Shown: positions 41,804 to 50,491 of the stretch, in pieces | Layout of the letters: each line of letters starts with the position of its first letter | How positions within the stretch are numbered: the stretch's first letter is position 1 | Source of the DNA: Actinomycetes bacterium | GTDB lineage: Bacteria > Actinomycetota > Actinomycetes > Propionibacteriales > Nocardioidaceae | Length of the DNA: 64,000 nt | NCBI GenBank assembly: GCA_023396115.1 | Contig: JAEWXC010000073.1 | Coordinates: 1 to 64,000 of the forward strand | Reading direction: 5' to 3' | Notes under the pieces: generated by a model | The model's input: the letters and a program-made list of their open reading frames with translations, nothing else | Databases searched by the model: none | What the model was told of the DNA's origin: nothing | Made by a program: the position numbers and the translations under genes

Positions 41804-42811
41804 GTGCGCCGAGCCCGCCTCATCGCCGTCCCGCTGATCGTCTCCAGCCTGCTGCTCGCCGGCTGCGGCGGTGACAAGAAGAAGACCGAGGAGCCGGAGT
41901 CCGAATCACCCACCAGCGCCGCCACCAGCGAGCCGGCCCCCGAGCCGAAGACCTGGCCGCTCACCGGCGAGGTGCTCGAGGGCAAGGCGCCCAAGCACCC
42001 GGTGTGGGTGACCAAGATCGACAACACCGGCGGCGCTGCCCCGCAGGTCGGTCTCTCCCAGGCCGACCTGGTGGTCGAGGAGCTCGTCGAGGGCGGGATG
42101 ACCCGTCTGGCGGTGTTCTTCTACTCGAAGATGCCCGAGCTGGTCGGCCCGGTCCGCTCGATGCGGGCCAGCGACATCGGGATCGTCACCCCCGTCGGCG
42201 CCCGGGTGATCACCTCCGGCGCCGCCGGCCCCACCATCGCCCGGGTCCGTGAGGCCGGGATCCAGTTCGTGCAGGAGGGCTCCAAGGGCTTCTTCCGCGA
42301 GTCCGGCCGCAGCGCCCCCTACAACCTGATGGCCAACGCGGCCGAGGTCGCCAAGGGCACCAAGCCGGACAAGAAGATCAAGCCCTACTTCGAGTTCGGC
42401 GACGCCGCCGACCTGCCGAAGGGCAAGAAGGCCACCAGCCTGGCCGCCTCGTTCGGTGGACGCACCAGCCAGTGGACCTACGCCAAGGGCACCTACGACA
42501 ACACCAACTCCTACGCCGCCCAGGGCGACAAGTTCGACGCCGACACGGTGCTGGTGATGGCCGTCGAGATCGGCGACGCCGGCTACCGCGACCCGGGCGG
42601 CAACTTCGTGCCCGAGAGCAAGTTCCTGGGCAAGGGCCCGGCCACCCTGTTCCACGGCGGACGGGTCATCAAGGCCACCTGGCACAAGAAGGACCACGAC
42701 AGCCAGGTCACCCTGACCCTGAAGAACGGCGACTCGCTGCACGTGCCGACCGGCCGCACGTTCGTCGAGCTGGTCCCGGCCGGCAACGGCGGGGTCACGT
42801 TCCAGAAGTAG
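41804..42811 (+). CDS. DUF3048 lipoprotein (YerB-like)
   Basis: A 335-residue exported lipoprotein with lipobox LLAGC near residue 20 and a Glu/Pro/Ser linker, followed by the DUF3048 domain: VTKIDNTGGAAPQVGLSQADLVVEELVEGGMTRL, VGPVRSMRASDIGIV and the C-terminal FHGGRVIKATWHKKD with PTGRTFVELVP. YerB of Bacillus is the named relative, of unclear function. GTG 41804 is preferred because GGAG lies six bases before; ATG 41792 is a longer alternative. Confidence 0.85.
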   Translation: MRRARLIAVPLIVSSLLLAGCGGDKKKTEEPESESPTSAATSEPAPEPKTWPLTGEVLEGKAPKHPVWVTKIDNTGGAAPQVGLSQADLVVEELVEGGMTRLAVFFYSKMPELVGPVRSMRASDIGIVTPVGARVITSGAAGPTIARVREAGIQFVQEGSKGFFRESGRSAPYNLMANAAEVAKGTKPDKKIKPYFEFGDAADLPKGKKATSLAASFGGRTSQWTYAKGTYDNTNSYAAQGDKFDADTVLVMAVEIGDAGYRDPGGNFVPESKFLGKGPATLFHGGRVIKATWHKKDHDSQVTLTLKNGDSLHVPTGRTFVELVPAGNGGVTFQK

Positions 42812-42824
42812 TTCCCGCACCAGC

Positions 42825-42862
42825 CGAAGGGCCCGGTCTCCGCACGGAGACCGGGCCCTTCG
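42825..42862. terminator. Terminator between DUF3048 and tetR genes
   Basis: A perfect 18-bp stem (42825-42842 with 42845-42862) between convergent genes. Confidence 0.8.
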
Positions 42863-42886
42863 ACGTGGCGTGGTGGGGTGTCCGCC

Positions 42887-43567
42887 TCAGTCGGCGGTGG
42901 GGGAGACCTCGGGCAGCTCGACGCCGGAGTCGACCAGGCTGCGCACACCGGCCAGCAGGAAGCTGATCACGGTCTCGACGCGCACCGCGGCCATCTCGGG
43001 GTCGTCGCTGCTGGAGACCGCGGCCCCGGCCGAGCTCAGTGCACCGAAGAAGACCCGGCTGAACGCGTGCATCATCTCGTCGTCGAGCTCCCACACACCG
43101 GCCGCCAGGACGGACTGCACGATCTCGAGCACGTTGGCGAACGTCGAGCGCTCCTCCTGCTCCCGGTAGCGCTCGTAACCGAGCACCGAGGGGCCCTCCT
43201 GGATCACCATGCGCCGGTAGGCCGGCTCACGCACCGCCTCCAGGAACGCCCGCAGACCGGCCTGGGCCTTCTCCCACGGGTCGTCGTAGCCCTTGAGGGC
43301 CTCCTGGATGTACTGCGAGGCCCGCTCCTCGACCCGCTCGAAGACCGCCTCGAAGAGCGCCTGCTTCCCGCTGAAGTGGTGGTACAGCGCGCCCTTGGTG
43401 ACCTGGGCGCCGGCCACGATGGCGTCCAACGACGTGGAGGCGTAGCCGTTCAGCGTGAACAGCTCCTCCGCGACGTCGATGAGGGCCTTCTTCGTGGAGG
43501 CGGAGTACTGCTGTCGACGGCTGGTCCCGGGCACCGGGGTCAGCTTGGAGGAAGCCGGCTGGGTCAT
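42887..43567 (-). CDS. TetR-family transcriptional regulator
   Basis: A 226-residue regulator. The N-terminal helix-turn-helix is KALIDVAEELFTLNGYASTSLDAIVAGAQVTKGALYHHFSGKQALFEAVF, standard for TetR. The ligand domain is helical and not assignable. ATG 43567 is a leaderless start set by TAGACT on the minus strand (43574-43579). A dyad directly upstream of that box suggests that the protein represses its own gene and perhaps the divergent yqgE gene. Confidence 0.88.
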   Translation of the reverse strand: MTQPASSKLTPVPGTSRRQQYSASTKKALIDVAEELFTLNGYASTSLDAIVAGAQVTKGALYHHFSGKQALFEAVFERVEERASQYIQEALKGYDDPWEKAQAGLRAFLEAVREPAYRRMVIQEGPSVLGYERYREQEERSTFANVLEIVQSVLAAGVWELDDEMMHAFSRVFFGALSSAGAAVSSSDDPEMAAVRVETVISFLLAGVRSLVDSGVELPEVSPTAD

Positions 43568-43573
43568 TCGTCC

Positions 43574-43594
43574 AGTCTAGAACCGACCGTCGGT
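43574..43594 (-). promoter_or_regulatory. Promoter and operator of the tetR gene
   Basis: Minus-strand TAGACT (43574-43579) gives a start at 43567. Just upstream, ACCGACCGTCGGT (43582-43594) is a perfect dyad around one base, with flanking A and A/T bases, and resembles common TetR operators. Its place next to the -10 box fits autorepression. Confidence 0.55.
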
Positions 43595-43682
43595 ATGTCG
43601 GCGTCTGAGTCCGCTCGCGGCGCGTTGCCCGTCCGCCGTGGTGCTGCGGCCGGGGGAACCGTGCCCGGACCCGGGCCGGGGG

Positions 43683-43688
43683 CATGAT
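43683..43688 (+). promoter_or_regulatory. -10 box, leaderless yqgE
   Basis: CATGAT ends six bases before ATG 43695. Confidence 0.35.
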
Positions 43689-43694
43689 GGGGAC

Positions 43695-44252
43695 ATGTCC
43701 CTGATCCGTGCCGGCGCCCTGCTCCTGGCCACCCCCGAGCTGGTGGACCCGAACTTCGCCGACACGGTCGTGCTGCTGCTCGACGCCGACGAGGAGGGTG
43801 CGCTGGGGGTGGTCGTGAACCGGCCCTCACCGGTCCCGGTCGCCGACGTGCTGGCCGACTACGCCGACCTGGTCGACGAGCCGGGCGTGCTGTTCCGCGG
43901 CGGGCCGGTCGGACTCGACGGCGCGCTGGGCGTGGGCCGGGTGCCGGACCCGGGGGAGATCCCGGTCGGGGTCAAGCAGGTCGCCGGAGAGCTGGGACTG
44001 GTCGACCTCGACACCCCTGCCGAGGTGCTGCGCGGGTCGTTGTCGGGGCTGCGCATCTACGCCGGCTACGCGGGCTGGGGCCCCGGCCAGCTCGAGTCCG
44101 AGGTCGCCGAGGGCAGTTGGTACGTGCTGGCGGGCCTGCCCGGCGACGTCTTCGCCGCCGACGTGGCGGACCTGTGGCGCGAGGTGCTGCGCCGCCAACC
44201 CGGCGAGCTGGCGTGGCACTCGACCCGCCCGGTCGACCCCGAGCTGAACTGA
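43695..44252 (+). CDS. YqgE/AlgH family protein (UPF0301)
   Basis: A 185-residue protein with the family pattern GALLLATPELVDPNFADTVVLLLDADEEGALGVVVNRPS at the start, FRGGPVGLDGALGVG in the middle and YAGYAGWGPGQLESEVAEGSWYV near the end. The AlgH/YqgE family is widely conserved but its biochemical role is not settled. ATG 43695 begins the conserved part and coincides with the predicted transcript start. Confidence 0.9.
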   Translation: MSLIRAGALLLATPELVDPNFADTVVLLLDADEEGALGVVVNRPSPVPVADVLADYADLVDEPGVLFRGGPVGLDGALGVGRVPDPGEIPVGVKQVAGELGLVDLDTPAEVLRGSLSGLRIYAGYAGWGPGQLESEVAEGSWYVLAGLPGDVFAADVADLWREVLRRQPGELAWHSTRPVDPELN

Positions 44253-44321
44253 GCCCGATCCGGTTCGGCGGCCCCCGCCCGGGCCCCGCACGCCCGTCTG
44301 TGCCGCCGTGCCCGGAGGGCC

Positions 44322-44327
44322 TAGACT
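44322..44327 (+). promoter_or_regulatory. -10 box of the DUF3039-helicase operon
   Basis: TAGACT sets a start at about 44334, three bases before ATG 44337. Confidence 0.5.
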
Positions 44328-44336
44328 GGCCCCATC

Positions 44337-44612
44337 ATGCCCAGCATCGGATTCTCGCCAGGAGCCACCACCGTCGAGGAACGGGTCACCGTTCCCACCG
44401 ACTCCGGTGACCACGAGCGCTTCTCGCACTACGTGCCCAAGGAGAAGCTGACCGAGGCCATGGTGATGGGCACCCCGGTCGTCGCCCTGTGCGGCAAGGT
44501 GTGGGTGCCGAGCCGGGCGCCGGAGAAGTTCCCGGTCTGCCCGGAGTGCAAGGAGGTCTGGGAGTCGATGAACCCCGACAAGCCCGGCGACGGCCAGGGC
44601 CCCACGGAGTGA
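44337..44612 (+). CDS. DUF3039 small zinc-ribbon-like protein
   Basis: A 91-residue actinobacterial protein with DHERFSHYVPKEKLTEAMVMGTPVVALCGKVWVP and CPECKEVWESM, i.e. one Cys followed by a CPEC pair and a nearby His, consistent with metal binding. The family is found next to the helicase encoded directly downstream, with which it overlaps in GTGA. Function unknown; a partner of the helicase is likely. Confidence 0.85.
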   Translation: MPSIGFSPGATTVEERVTVPTDSGDHERFSHYVPKEKLTEAMVMGTPVVALCGKVWVPSRAPEKFPVCPECKEVWESMNPDKPGDGQGPTE

Positions 44613-46396
44613 ACTCCCGGCCTGACGCCGCCCCTCAAGCACTCACACCCGCCTGGCCCGAACGGGCCGCCTGGGGCACCGCGGGATCGTTGCGCGCCTG
44701 GCAGGCCGCGGCGATGGACAAGTACATGGCCGCCGGCCCCCGCGACTTCCTCGCCGTGGCCACCCCCGGCGCCGGCAAGACGACGTTCGCGCTGACCATC
44801 GCCTCGGAGCTGCTGAACCGGCGGATCATCGACCGGATCACGATCGTGGCGCCCACCGAGCACCTCAAGACCCAGTGGGCCGAGGCCGCCGCGCGCGTGG
44901 GGATCGAGATCGACCCCAGCTACTCGGCCGGCCAGGGCCGCACCTCGAAGCAGTACACCGGGGTCGCGGTCACCTACGCCGGGGTCGCGGTCAACCCGCT
45001 GGCCATGCGGATCCGCACCGAGCGGTTCAAGACCCTGGTCATCCTCGACGAGGTGCACCACGCGGGTGACGCGCTGAGCTGGGGCGAGGGCATCCGGGAG
45101 GCGTTCGAGCCGGCCACCCGCCGCCTGCAGCTGACCGGTACGCCGTTCCGGTCCGACGTGAACCCGATCCCGTTCGTCACCTACGCCCCCGGCGGGGACG
45201 GGATCCCGCGCTCGGTGGCCGACTTCACCTACGGCTACGCCGAGGCCCTGGCCGACCACGTGGTCCGGCCGGTGCTGTTCATGGCCTACTCCGGGGAGAT
45301 GTCGTGGCGCACCCGCGCCGGCGACGAGGTGGCTGCCCGGCTGGGCGAGCCGCTGACCAAGGACATGCACGCCCAGGCGCTGCGCACCGCGCTGGACCCG
45401 CAGGGCTCATGGATGCCCTCGGTGCTCGAGGCGGCGCACAAGCGGCTGGTCGAGGTGCGCCGGCACGTGCCCGACGCCGGGGGACTGGTCATCGCCAGCG
45501 ACCAGGAGTCGGCCCGGGCCTACGCCAAGACGCTCAAGCAGATCACCGGGTCGATGCCCGTGGTCGTGCTTAGCGACGAGAAGGCGGCCAGCAAGAAGAT
45601 CGAGAAGTTCACCCACAGCGACGATCTGTGGATGGTTGCGGTGCGGATGGTCTCCGAGGGCGTCGACGTGCCCCGTCTCGCGGTGGGCGTGTGGGCGACC
45701 CGCACCTCCACCCCGCTCTTCTTCGCCCAGGCCGTGGGCCGGTTCGTCCGGGCCCGCAAGCGCGGCGAAACCGCCTCGGTCTTCCTGCCCTCGGTGCCGA
45801 ACCTTCTCGGCTTCGCCTCCGAGATGGAGGTCCAGCGCGACCACGTGCTGGGCAAGCGGATCAGCAACGAGGACGACATCTTCGCCGCGGAGAACGCGCT
45901 GCTCGCCGCGGCCAACGCCTCCGAGGCCGCCTCCTCCGAGCTCGAGGGCCTGCCGTTCGAGGCACTCGGCTCGACGGCCTCCTTCGACCGGGTGCTCTAC
46001 GACGGCGGCGAGTTCGGCCACTCCGGCGAGGTGCACGTGGGGTCGGAGGAGGAGATGGACTTCCTCGGCATCCCCGGCCTGCTCGAACCCGACCAGGTGC
46101 GCCAGGTGCTGCACTCGCGCCAGGCCGAACGGGCCCGGCAGCAGAAGCAGGCCAACCGTGCGGTGCCGGCCGACACCGTCCAGCAGGTCTCCACGCACGA
46201 GCAGCTGGCGCTGCTGCGCCGTGAGCTGAACGGTCTGGTCGCGGCCTGGTTCCACCGCACCGGCACCCCGCACGGGGTCACCCACGCCCGGCTGCGCAAG
46301 GAGTGCGGTGGCCCGGCCGCCGCGGTGGCCACCGAGCCGCAGCTGATTGAGCGGATCAACCGGATCCGGGACTGGGCGGTCAAGGAGACCTCCTGA
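44609..46396 (+). CDS. DEAD/DEAH-box helicase
   Basis: Superfamily 2 helicase of 595 residues. Motif I is ATPGAGKTTFAL near residue 54, motif II VILDEVHHAGD, motif III QLTGTPFRSD, and motif VI QAVGRFVRARKRG; a second RecA domain carries VSEGVDVPRLAVGV. This layout is that of UvsW/XPB-like DNA helicases. The Q-rich C-terminal part (RQAERARQQKQANRA) is specific. GTG 44609 lies in the GTGA overlap with the DUF3039 gene. Probably DNA repair or recombination related. Confidence 0.9.
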   Translation: MNSRPDAAPQALTPAWPERAAWGTAGSLRAWQAAAMDKYMAAGPRDFLAVATPGAGKTTFALTIASELLNRRIIDRITIVAPTEHLKTQWAEAAARVGIEIDPSYSAGQGRTSKQYTGVAVTYAGVAVNPLAMRIRTERFKTLVILDEVHHAGDALSWGEGIREAFEPATRRLQLTGTPFRSDVNPIPFVTYAPGGDGIPRSVADFTYGYAEALADHVVRPVLFMAYSGEMSWRTRAGDEVAARLGEPLTKDMHAQALRTALDPQGSWMPSVLEAAHKRLVEVRRHVPDAGGLVIASDQESARAYAKTLKQITGSMPVVVLSDEKAASKKIEKFTHSDDLWMVAVRMVSEGVDVPRLAVGVWATRTSTPLFFAQAVGRFVRARKRGETASVFLPSVPNLLGFASEMEVQRDHVLGKRISNEDDIFAAENALLAAANASEAASSELEGLPFEALGSTASFDRVLYDGGEFGHSGEVHVGSEEEMDFLGIPGLLEPDQVRQVLHSRQAERARQQKQANRAVPADTVQQVSTHEQLALLRRELNGLVAAWFHRTGTPHGVTHARLRKECGGPAAAVATEPQLIERINRIRDWAVKETS

Positions 46397-46450
46397 CCCG
46401 CAGCTCCGCCCTCCCGCATCGAGGGGACGCCGCGGGGAGGACCGGGCCGC

Positions 46451-46456
46451 TACGCT
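46451..46456 (+). promoter_or_regulatory. -10 box, leaderless iclR-type gene
   Basis: TACGCT gives a start at 46463, one base before ATG 46464. Confidence 0.5.
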
Positions 46457-46463
46457 GGGTTCC

Positions 46464-47111
46464 ATGGCGGCCGAGACCTCGCAGACCCTGGACCGCGGAC
46501 TGCGCGTGCTCGGGGTGCTCGCCGAGACCACCGACGGGCTCACCGTCACCGAGCTCGCCGCCGCGCTGGGCATCAACCGCACTGTCGTCTACCGCCTGGT
46601 CAGCACGCTCGAGCAGCACCGTCTGGTGCGGCGCGACGCGGCCGGCCGGCTGCACGTGGGACTCGGTGTGCTGCACCTGGCCTCCGCCGTCCAACCGGTG
46701 CTGCGCGACCTCGCGGTCCCGGTGCTGCGCCAGCTCGCCGAGACCGTCGGGGCCACCGCGCACCTGACCGTGGCCGACGGCGAGGAGGCCCTGGCCCTGG
46801 CCGTGGTGGAGCCGTCGTGGACCGACTTCCACGTCTCCTACCGGGTCGGTGCCCGGCACGCCCTCGACCAGGGCGCCGCGGGCAAGGCGATCGCGATGCT
46901 GCGCCACCCCCGTGCCCTCGGCGCCCGGCCGTTCGTGGTCACCACCGGCGAACTGCAGTCCGGCGCCCACGGCCTCTCCGCCCCGGTGACCGGTGTGCCC
47001 GGCCTGGAGGCCTCGGTCGGCATCGTCACCCTGGGGGCCGCCATCGACGAGGGTGTGGTGGCACCGCGTGTGGTCGCCGCCGCGGCCGAGGTCGCCCGCC
47101 GCCTGGGCTGA
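46464..47111 (+). CDS. IclR-family transcriptional regulator
   Basis: A 215-residue regulator with winged helix TVTELAAALGINRTVVYRLVSTLEQHRLVRRD and an IclR effector domain (ETVGATAHLTVADGEEALALAVVEPS, GARHALDQGAAGKAIAML, GLSAPVTGVPGLEASVGIV). It is about 35 residues shorter than typical IclR proteins, lacking part of the effector domain. It ends 15 bases from the convergent Lrp-type gene and may regulate nearby aromatic amino acid catabolism, which is a guess. Confidence 0.85.
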   Translation: MAAETSQTLDRGLRVLGVLAETTDGLTVTELAAALGINRTVVYRLVSTLEQHRLVRRDAAGRLHVGLGVLHLASAVQPVLRDLAVPVLRQLAETVGATAHLTVADGEEALALAVVEPSWTDFHVSYRVGARHALDQGAAGKAIAMLRHPRALGARPFVVTTGELQSGAHGLSAPVTGVPGLEASVGIVTLGAAIDEGVVAPRVVAAAAEVARRLG

Positions 47112-47125
47112 GCGGGACAGACGGT

Positions 47126-47596
47126 TCAGTCGCCCGACGTCCCCGCGGCCCTGACCAGGGGCAGCACCCGCTGCCCGACCTGCTGGTCCAGTGCGATCAC
47201 CGTCGTGGAGCGTTCCACCCCGGGGTCGGCCAGCACCCGGTCGATCACCCGCTGCAGGTCCTGGTTGCTGCGCGCCACGACCCGCACCCACATGTCGCCG
47301 GCGCCGGTGATCGTGAACGCCTCGATCACCTCGGGGATGCCGTCCAGGTGGGCCGCGACGGACTCGTGACTGGCCCGGGGGCGGATCTGTAGCGTCAGGA
47401 ACGCCGTCACCGGGAACCCGATCGCCTCCGGCGACAGGGTGGGTGCCCAGTCGCGCACCACCCCGCGGGCCACGAGCCGGTCCAGCCGGGCCTGCACGGT
47501 GCCGCGCGCCACCCCCAGACGCCGGGACGCCTCGAGTACCCCGATTCTCGGCTCGGTGCTGAAGAGATCGAGCACCTTGACGTCCAGATCGTCCAT
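47126..47596 (-). CDS. Lrp/AsnC-family regulator
   Basis: A 156-residue regulator: N-terminal helix-turn-helix (VKVLDLFSTEPRIGVLEASRRLGVARGTVQARLDRL) and a C-terminal RAM ligand domain (VIEAFTITGAGDMWVRVVARSNQDLQRVI). It is divergent from the hydroxyphenylpyruvate dioxygenase gene, 83 bases away, and TTGC-type dyads lie between, so control of tyrosine breakdown is likely. A GGGAG site precedes ATG 47596. Confidence 0.9.
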   Translation of the reverse strand: MDDLDVKVLDLFSTEPRIGVLEASRRLGVARGTVQARLDRLVARGVVRDWAPTLSPEAIGFPVTAFLTLQIRPRASHESVAAHLDGIPEVIEAFTITGAGDMWVRVVARSNQDLQRVIDRVLADPGVERSTTVIALDQQVGQRVLPLVRAAGTSGD

Positions 47597-47607
47597 GACT
47601 CCCTCAG

Positions 47608-47660
47608 TTGCTGTGCAATGTGTCTGATGTTCCGGGCCACGGTTGCACAGGATGTGTGAT
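47608..47660. promoter_or_regulatory. Candidate Lrp-type operator region
   Basis: TTGCTGTGCAA (47608-47618) is a perfect dyad, and TTGCACAGGATGTGTGA (47643-47659) repeats its half-site. The two lie on about the same helix face (35 bases apart) in the divergent lrp/hpd gap. Confidence 0.45.
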
Positions 47661-47679
47661 CCCCGCCACCGTGACGCCC

Positions 47680-48894
47680 ATGAGCACCGACACCACCCTC
47701 ACCGCCCTCACCGACGAGGAGGCCCAGGCCGGGCTCTCCTTCGAGCAGCTGCGCCAGCTGGTCGGCCTGGTCGAGTACGACGCCGCCGCCGACCCCTTCC
47801 CGGTCACCGCCCTGGACGCGGTCTGCTTCGTGGTCGGCAACGCCACCCAGAGCGCGCTCTTCTACCAGCTCGCCTTCGGGATGGACCTGGAGGCCTACCG
47901 GGGGCCCGAGACCGGCCACCGGGACTCGGTCTCCTACGTGCTGCGCTCCGGCTCGGCCCGGTTCGTCTTCTCCGGAGCGGTCACCCCCACCAGCCCACTG
48001 ACCGAGCACCACCGGGCCCACGGCGACGGCGTCGTCGACCTGGCCATCGAGGTCCCCGACGTCGACCGGTGCATCGAGCACGCCCGGGCCCAGGGCGCCA
48101 CCGTGCTGGTCGAGCCGCACGACGAGAGCGACGAGTTCGGCACCGTCCGCACCGCCGCGATCGCGACCTACGGCGAGACCCGGCACACCCTGGTGGACCG
48201 GTCGGCCTACACCGGCCCCTACCTGCCCGGCTTCGTCGCGCGCAGCACCGCCGTGACCCGCCCCGCCGGCGCGCCCCGGCGGCTCTTCCAGGCCGTCGAC
48301 CACTGCGTCGGCAACGTCGAGCTCGGCCGGATGGACGAGTGGGTCGACTTCTACAACCGGGTGATGGGCTTCACCAACATGGCCGAGTTCATCGGCGACG
48401 ACATCGCCACCGACTACTCGGCCCTGATGAGCAAGGTCGTGGCCAGCGGCAACCACCGGGTGAAGTTCCCGCTCAACGAGCCCGCGATCGCCAAGAAGAA
48501 GTCCCAGATCGACGAGTACCTGGAGTTCTACGACGGTGCCGGCTGCCAGCACATCGCGCTGGCCACCAACGACATCCTGGCCAGCGTCGACGCGATGCGG
48601 GCCAACGGCATCGCGTTCCTCGACACCCCCGACTCCTACTACGACGACCCCGAGCTCCGCGCCCGGATCGGCGAGGTGCGGGTGCCCATCGAGGAGTTGA
48701 AGGAGCGCAAGATCCTGGTCGACCGGGACGAGGACGGCTACCTGCTGCAGATCTTCACCCAGCCCGTCGGGGACCGGCCCACCGTCTTCTACGAGCTCAT
48801 CGAGCGGCACGGCTCGCTGGGGTTCGGCAAGGGCAACTTCAAGGCGCTCTTCGAGGCCATCGAGCGTCAGCAGGACCTGCGCGGCAACCTCTGA
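47680..48894 (+). CDS. hpd: 4-hydroxyphenylpyruvate dioxygenase
   Basis: Iron(II) enzyme that turns 4-hydroxyphenylpyruvate into homogentisate in tyrosine catabolism. The 404-residue chain has two vicinal-oxygen-chelate halves; the iron ligands are His in FQAVDHCVGNV, His in GAGCQHIALAT and Glu in PTVFYELIERHG. The C-terminus FGKGNFKALFEAIERQQDLRGNL is typical. ATG 47680 starts MSTDTTLTALTDEEAQ. It stands divergent to an Lrp-type regulator and is followed by a terminator. Confidence 0.95.
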   Translation: MSTDTTLTALTDEEAQAGLSFEQLRQLVGLVEYDAAADPFPVTALDAVCFVVGNATQSALFYQLAFGMDLEAYRGPETGHRDSVSYVLRSGSARFVFSGAVTPTSPLTEHHRAHGDGVVDLAIEVPDVDRCIEHARAQGATVLVEPHDESDEFGTVRTAAIATYGETRHTLVDRSAYTGPYLPGFVARSTAVTRPAGAPRRLFQAVDHCVGNVELGRMDEWVDFYNRVMGFTNMAEFIGDDIATDYSALMSKVVASGNHRVKFPLNEPAIAKKKSQIDEYLEFYDGAGCQHIALATNDILASVDAMRANGIAFLDTPDSYYDDPELRARIGEVRVPIEELKERKILVDRDEDGYLLQIFTQPVGDRPTVFYELIERHGSLGFGKGNFKALFEAIERQQDLRGNL

Positions 48895-48914
48895 GCCGGC
48901 CCCGCTCGCGGCTG

Positions 48915-48944
48915 CGGCCCGACCACCCCCGGGTGGTCGGGCCG
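48915..48944 (+). terminator. Terminator after hpd
   Basis: A perfect 14-bp stem (48915-48928 with 48931-48944) 21 bases after the hpd stop. Confidence 0.75.
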
Positions 48945-48958
48945 TGGCGCGTCCGGGT

Positions 48959-48964
48959 GAGGAT
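48959..48964 (+). promoter_or_regulatory. -10 box, leaderless M81 gene
   Basis: GAGGAT ends six bases before GTG 48971. Confidence 0.4.
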
Positions 48965-48970
48965 GGCCGG

Positions 48971-50491
48971 GTGAGTTCTCTGCCCCGGATCGCCGTAGGC
49001 GGCATCAGCCTGGAAGCCTCGACCTTCTCCCCGGCCCTGACCACGGCCGCCATGCTCGGGCCGCGGCGCGGCCGGGAGGTGCTGGACGCCTGGGAGTTCT
49101 GGCAACCGGGCGGCAGCCTGGCCGACGCCGCCGAGTGGGTCGGCATCCTGCAGGCCCGCGGCATCGCCGGGGGACCGATCCCGCTGGAGGACTACCGGGC
49201 GCTCAAGGCCGAGTTGCTGGCCGGCCTGGCCGAGCACGGCCCCTTCGACGCGATGGTGCTGGACCTGCACGGCGCCGCCTCGGTGGTCGGCCTCGACGAC
49301 ATGGAGGGCGACCTGGCCACGGCGGTGCGCGACCTGCTCGGCCCCGACGTGCTGATCAGCACCGGCATGGACCTGCACGGCAACGTCTCGCGCACCCTGC
49401 TGGACCGGCTCGACCTGCTCACCACCTACCGCACCGCACCGCACGTGGACTGGTACGAGACCAAGGAGCGGGCCGCCCGCCACCTGGTGGACCGGCTCGC
49501 CCGGCCGGTGGGGCAGCGCCGCCCGGCCAAGGCCTGGGTGCCGGTGCCGATCCTGCTGCCCGGCGAGATGACCAGCACCCGGCTGGAGCCGGCCAGCAGC
49601 TTGTACGCCCGGGTGCCGGAGATCGAGGCGCTCGACGGGATCCTGGACGCCGGCATTTGGATCGGCTACCCGTGGGCCGACGAGCCGCGCAACTGCTGCG
49701 TGGTCGTGGTCACCGGCGACGACGCCGAGCTGGCGCTGGACCGCGCCCGTGACCTGGCCGGCCAGGTGTGGCAGCGACGCGAGGAGTTCAGCTTCGTGGC
49801 ACCGGTCGGCAGCCTCGAGGAGGTGCTGGACCTGGCCCTGGCCAGCGAGGTGCGGCCGTTCTTCGTCTCCGACTCCGGGGACAACCCGACCGCCGGGGGA
49901 GCCGGGGACGTCACCTGGACCTTGGCCCGGCTGCTGGAGAGCCCCGAGCTGGCGGCCAGCGGACGCCGCGCCGTCTACGCCTCGATCCCGGACCGGACCG
50001 CCGCCGACGCGGCCGCCGAGGCCGGGGTGGGGGCCGCGGTCCGGCTCCCGGTCGGCGCCCGGGTCGACGACCGCCACGAGCCGCCGGTGCTGCTCGACGG
50101 CACGGTCACCGCCGTGGCGCGGACCCACGACGACGGCGAGAACCTCGAGGTGGTGATCGCCACCGAGCACGTCGACGTGATCCTCACCCGCCGACGCCGC
50201 CCGTTCCACACCGAGGAGGCCTTCACCCGGCTCGGCCTGGACCCGCGCACCGCCGACCTGGTGGTGGTGAAGATCGGCTACCTGGAGCCGGAGCTCTACG
50301 AGATGGCGGCGGACTGGCGCATGGCGCTCACCCCCGGCGGGGTCGACCAGGACCTGCTGCGGCTGGGGCACCAGCGGATCCAGCGGCCGATGTACCCCTA
50401 CGACACCGACGTCGCGGACCTGGACGTGGCCGCCGGTGCGGTACTGCTGCCGGGGGACACCGGCGCCGCCGCCGTGGAGCCGGTCCGGTGA
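48971..50491 (+). CDS. M81-family metallopeptidase (MlrC-like)
   Basis: A 506-residue protein of the MlrC/M81 family. It has IAVGGISLEASTFSP at the start, VLDLHGAASV, GMDLHGNVSRTLLD, APHVDWYETKERAARHL and PFFVSDSGDNPTAGGAGDVTW, with His and Asp residues for zinc. MlrC breaks down linear microcystin in sphingomonads; the natural substrates in actinobacteria are unknown. The leaderless GTG start is set by GAGGAT. It overlaps cutC by four bases (GTGA). Confidence 0.88.
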   Translation: MSSLPRIAVGGISLEASTFSPALTTAAMLGPRRGREVLDAWEFWQPGGSLADAAEWVGILQARGIAGGPIPLEDYRALKAELLAGLAEHGPFDAMVLDLHGAASVVGLDDMEGDLATAVRDLLGPDVLISTGMDLHGNVSRTLLDRLDLLTTYRTAPHVDWYETKERAARHLVDRLARPVGQRRPAKAWVPVPILLPGEMTSTRLEPASSLYARVPEIEALDGILDAGIWIGYPWADEPRNCCVVVVTGDDAELALDRARDLAGQVWQRREEFSFVAPVGSLEEVLDLALASEVRPFFVSDSGDNPTAGGAGDVTWTLARLLESPELAASGRRAVYASIPDRTAADAAAEAGVGAAVRLPVGARVDDRHEPPVLLDGTVTAVARTHDDGENLEVVIATEHVDVILTRRRRPFHTEEAFTRLGLDPRTADLVVVKIGYLEPELYEMAADWRMALTPGGVDQDLLRLGHQRIQRPMYPYDTDVADLDVAAGAVLLPGDTGAAAVEPVR

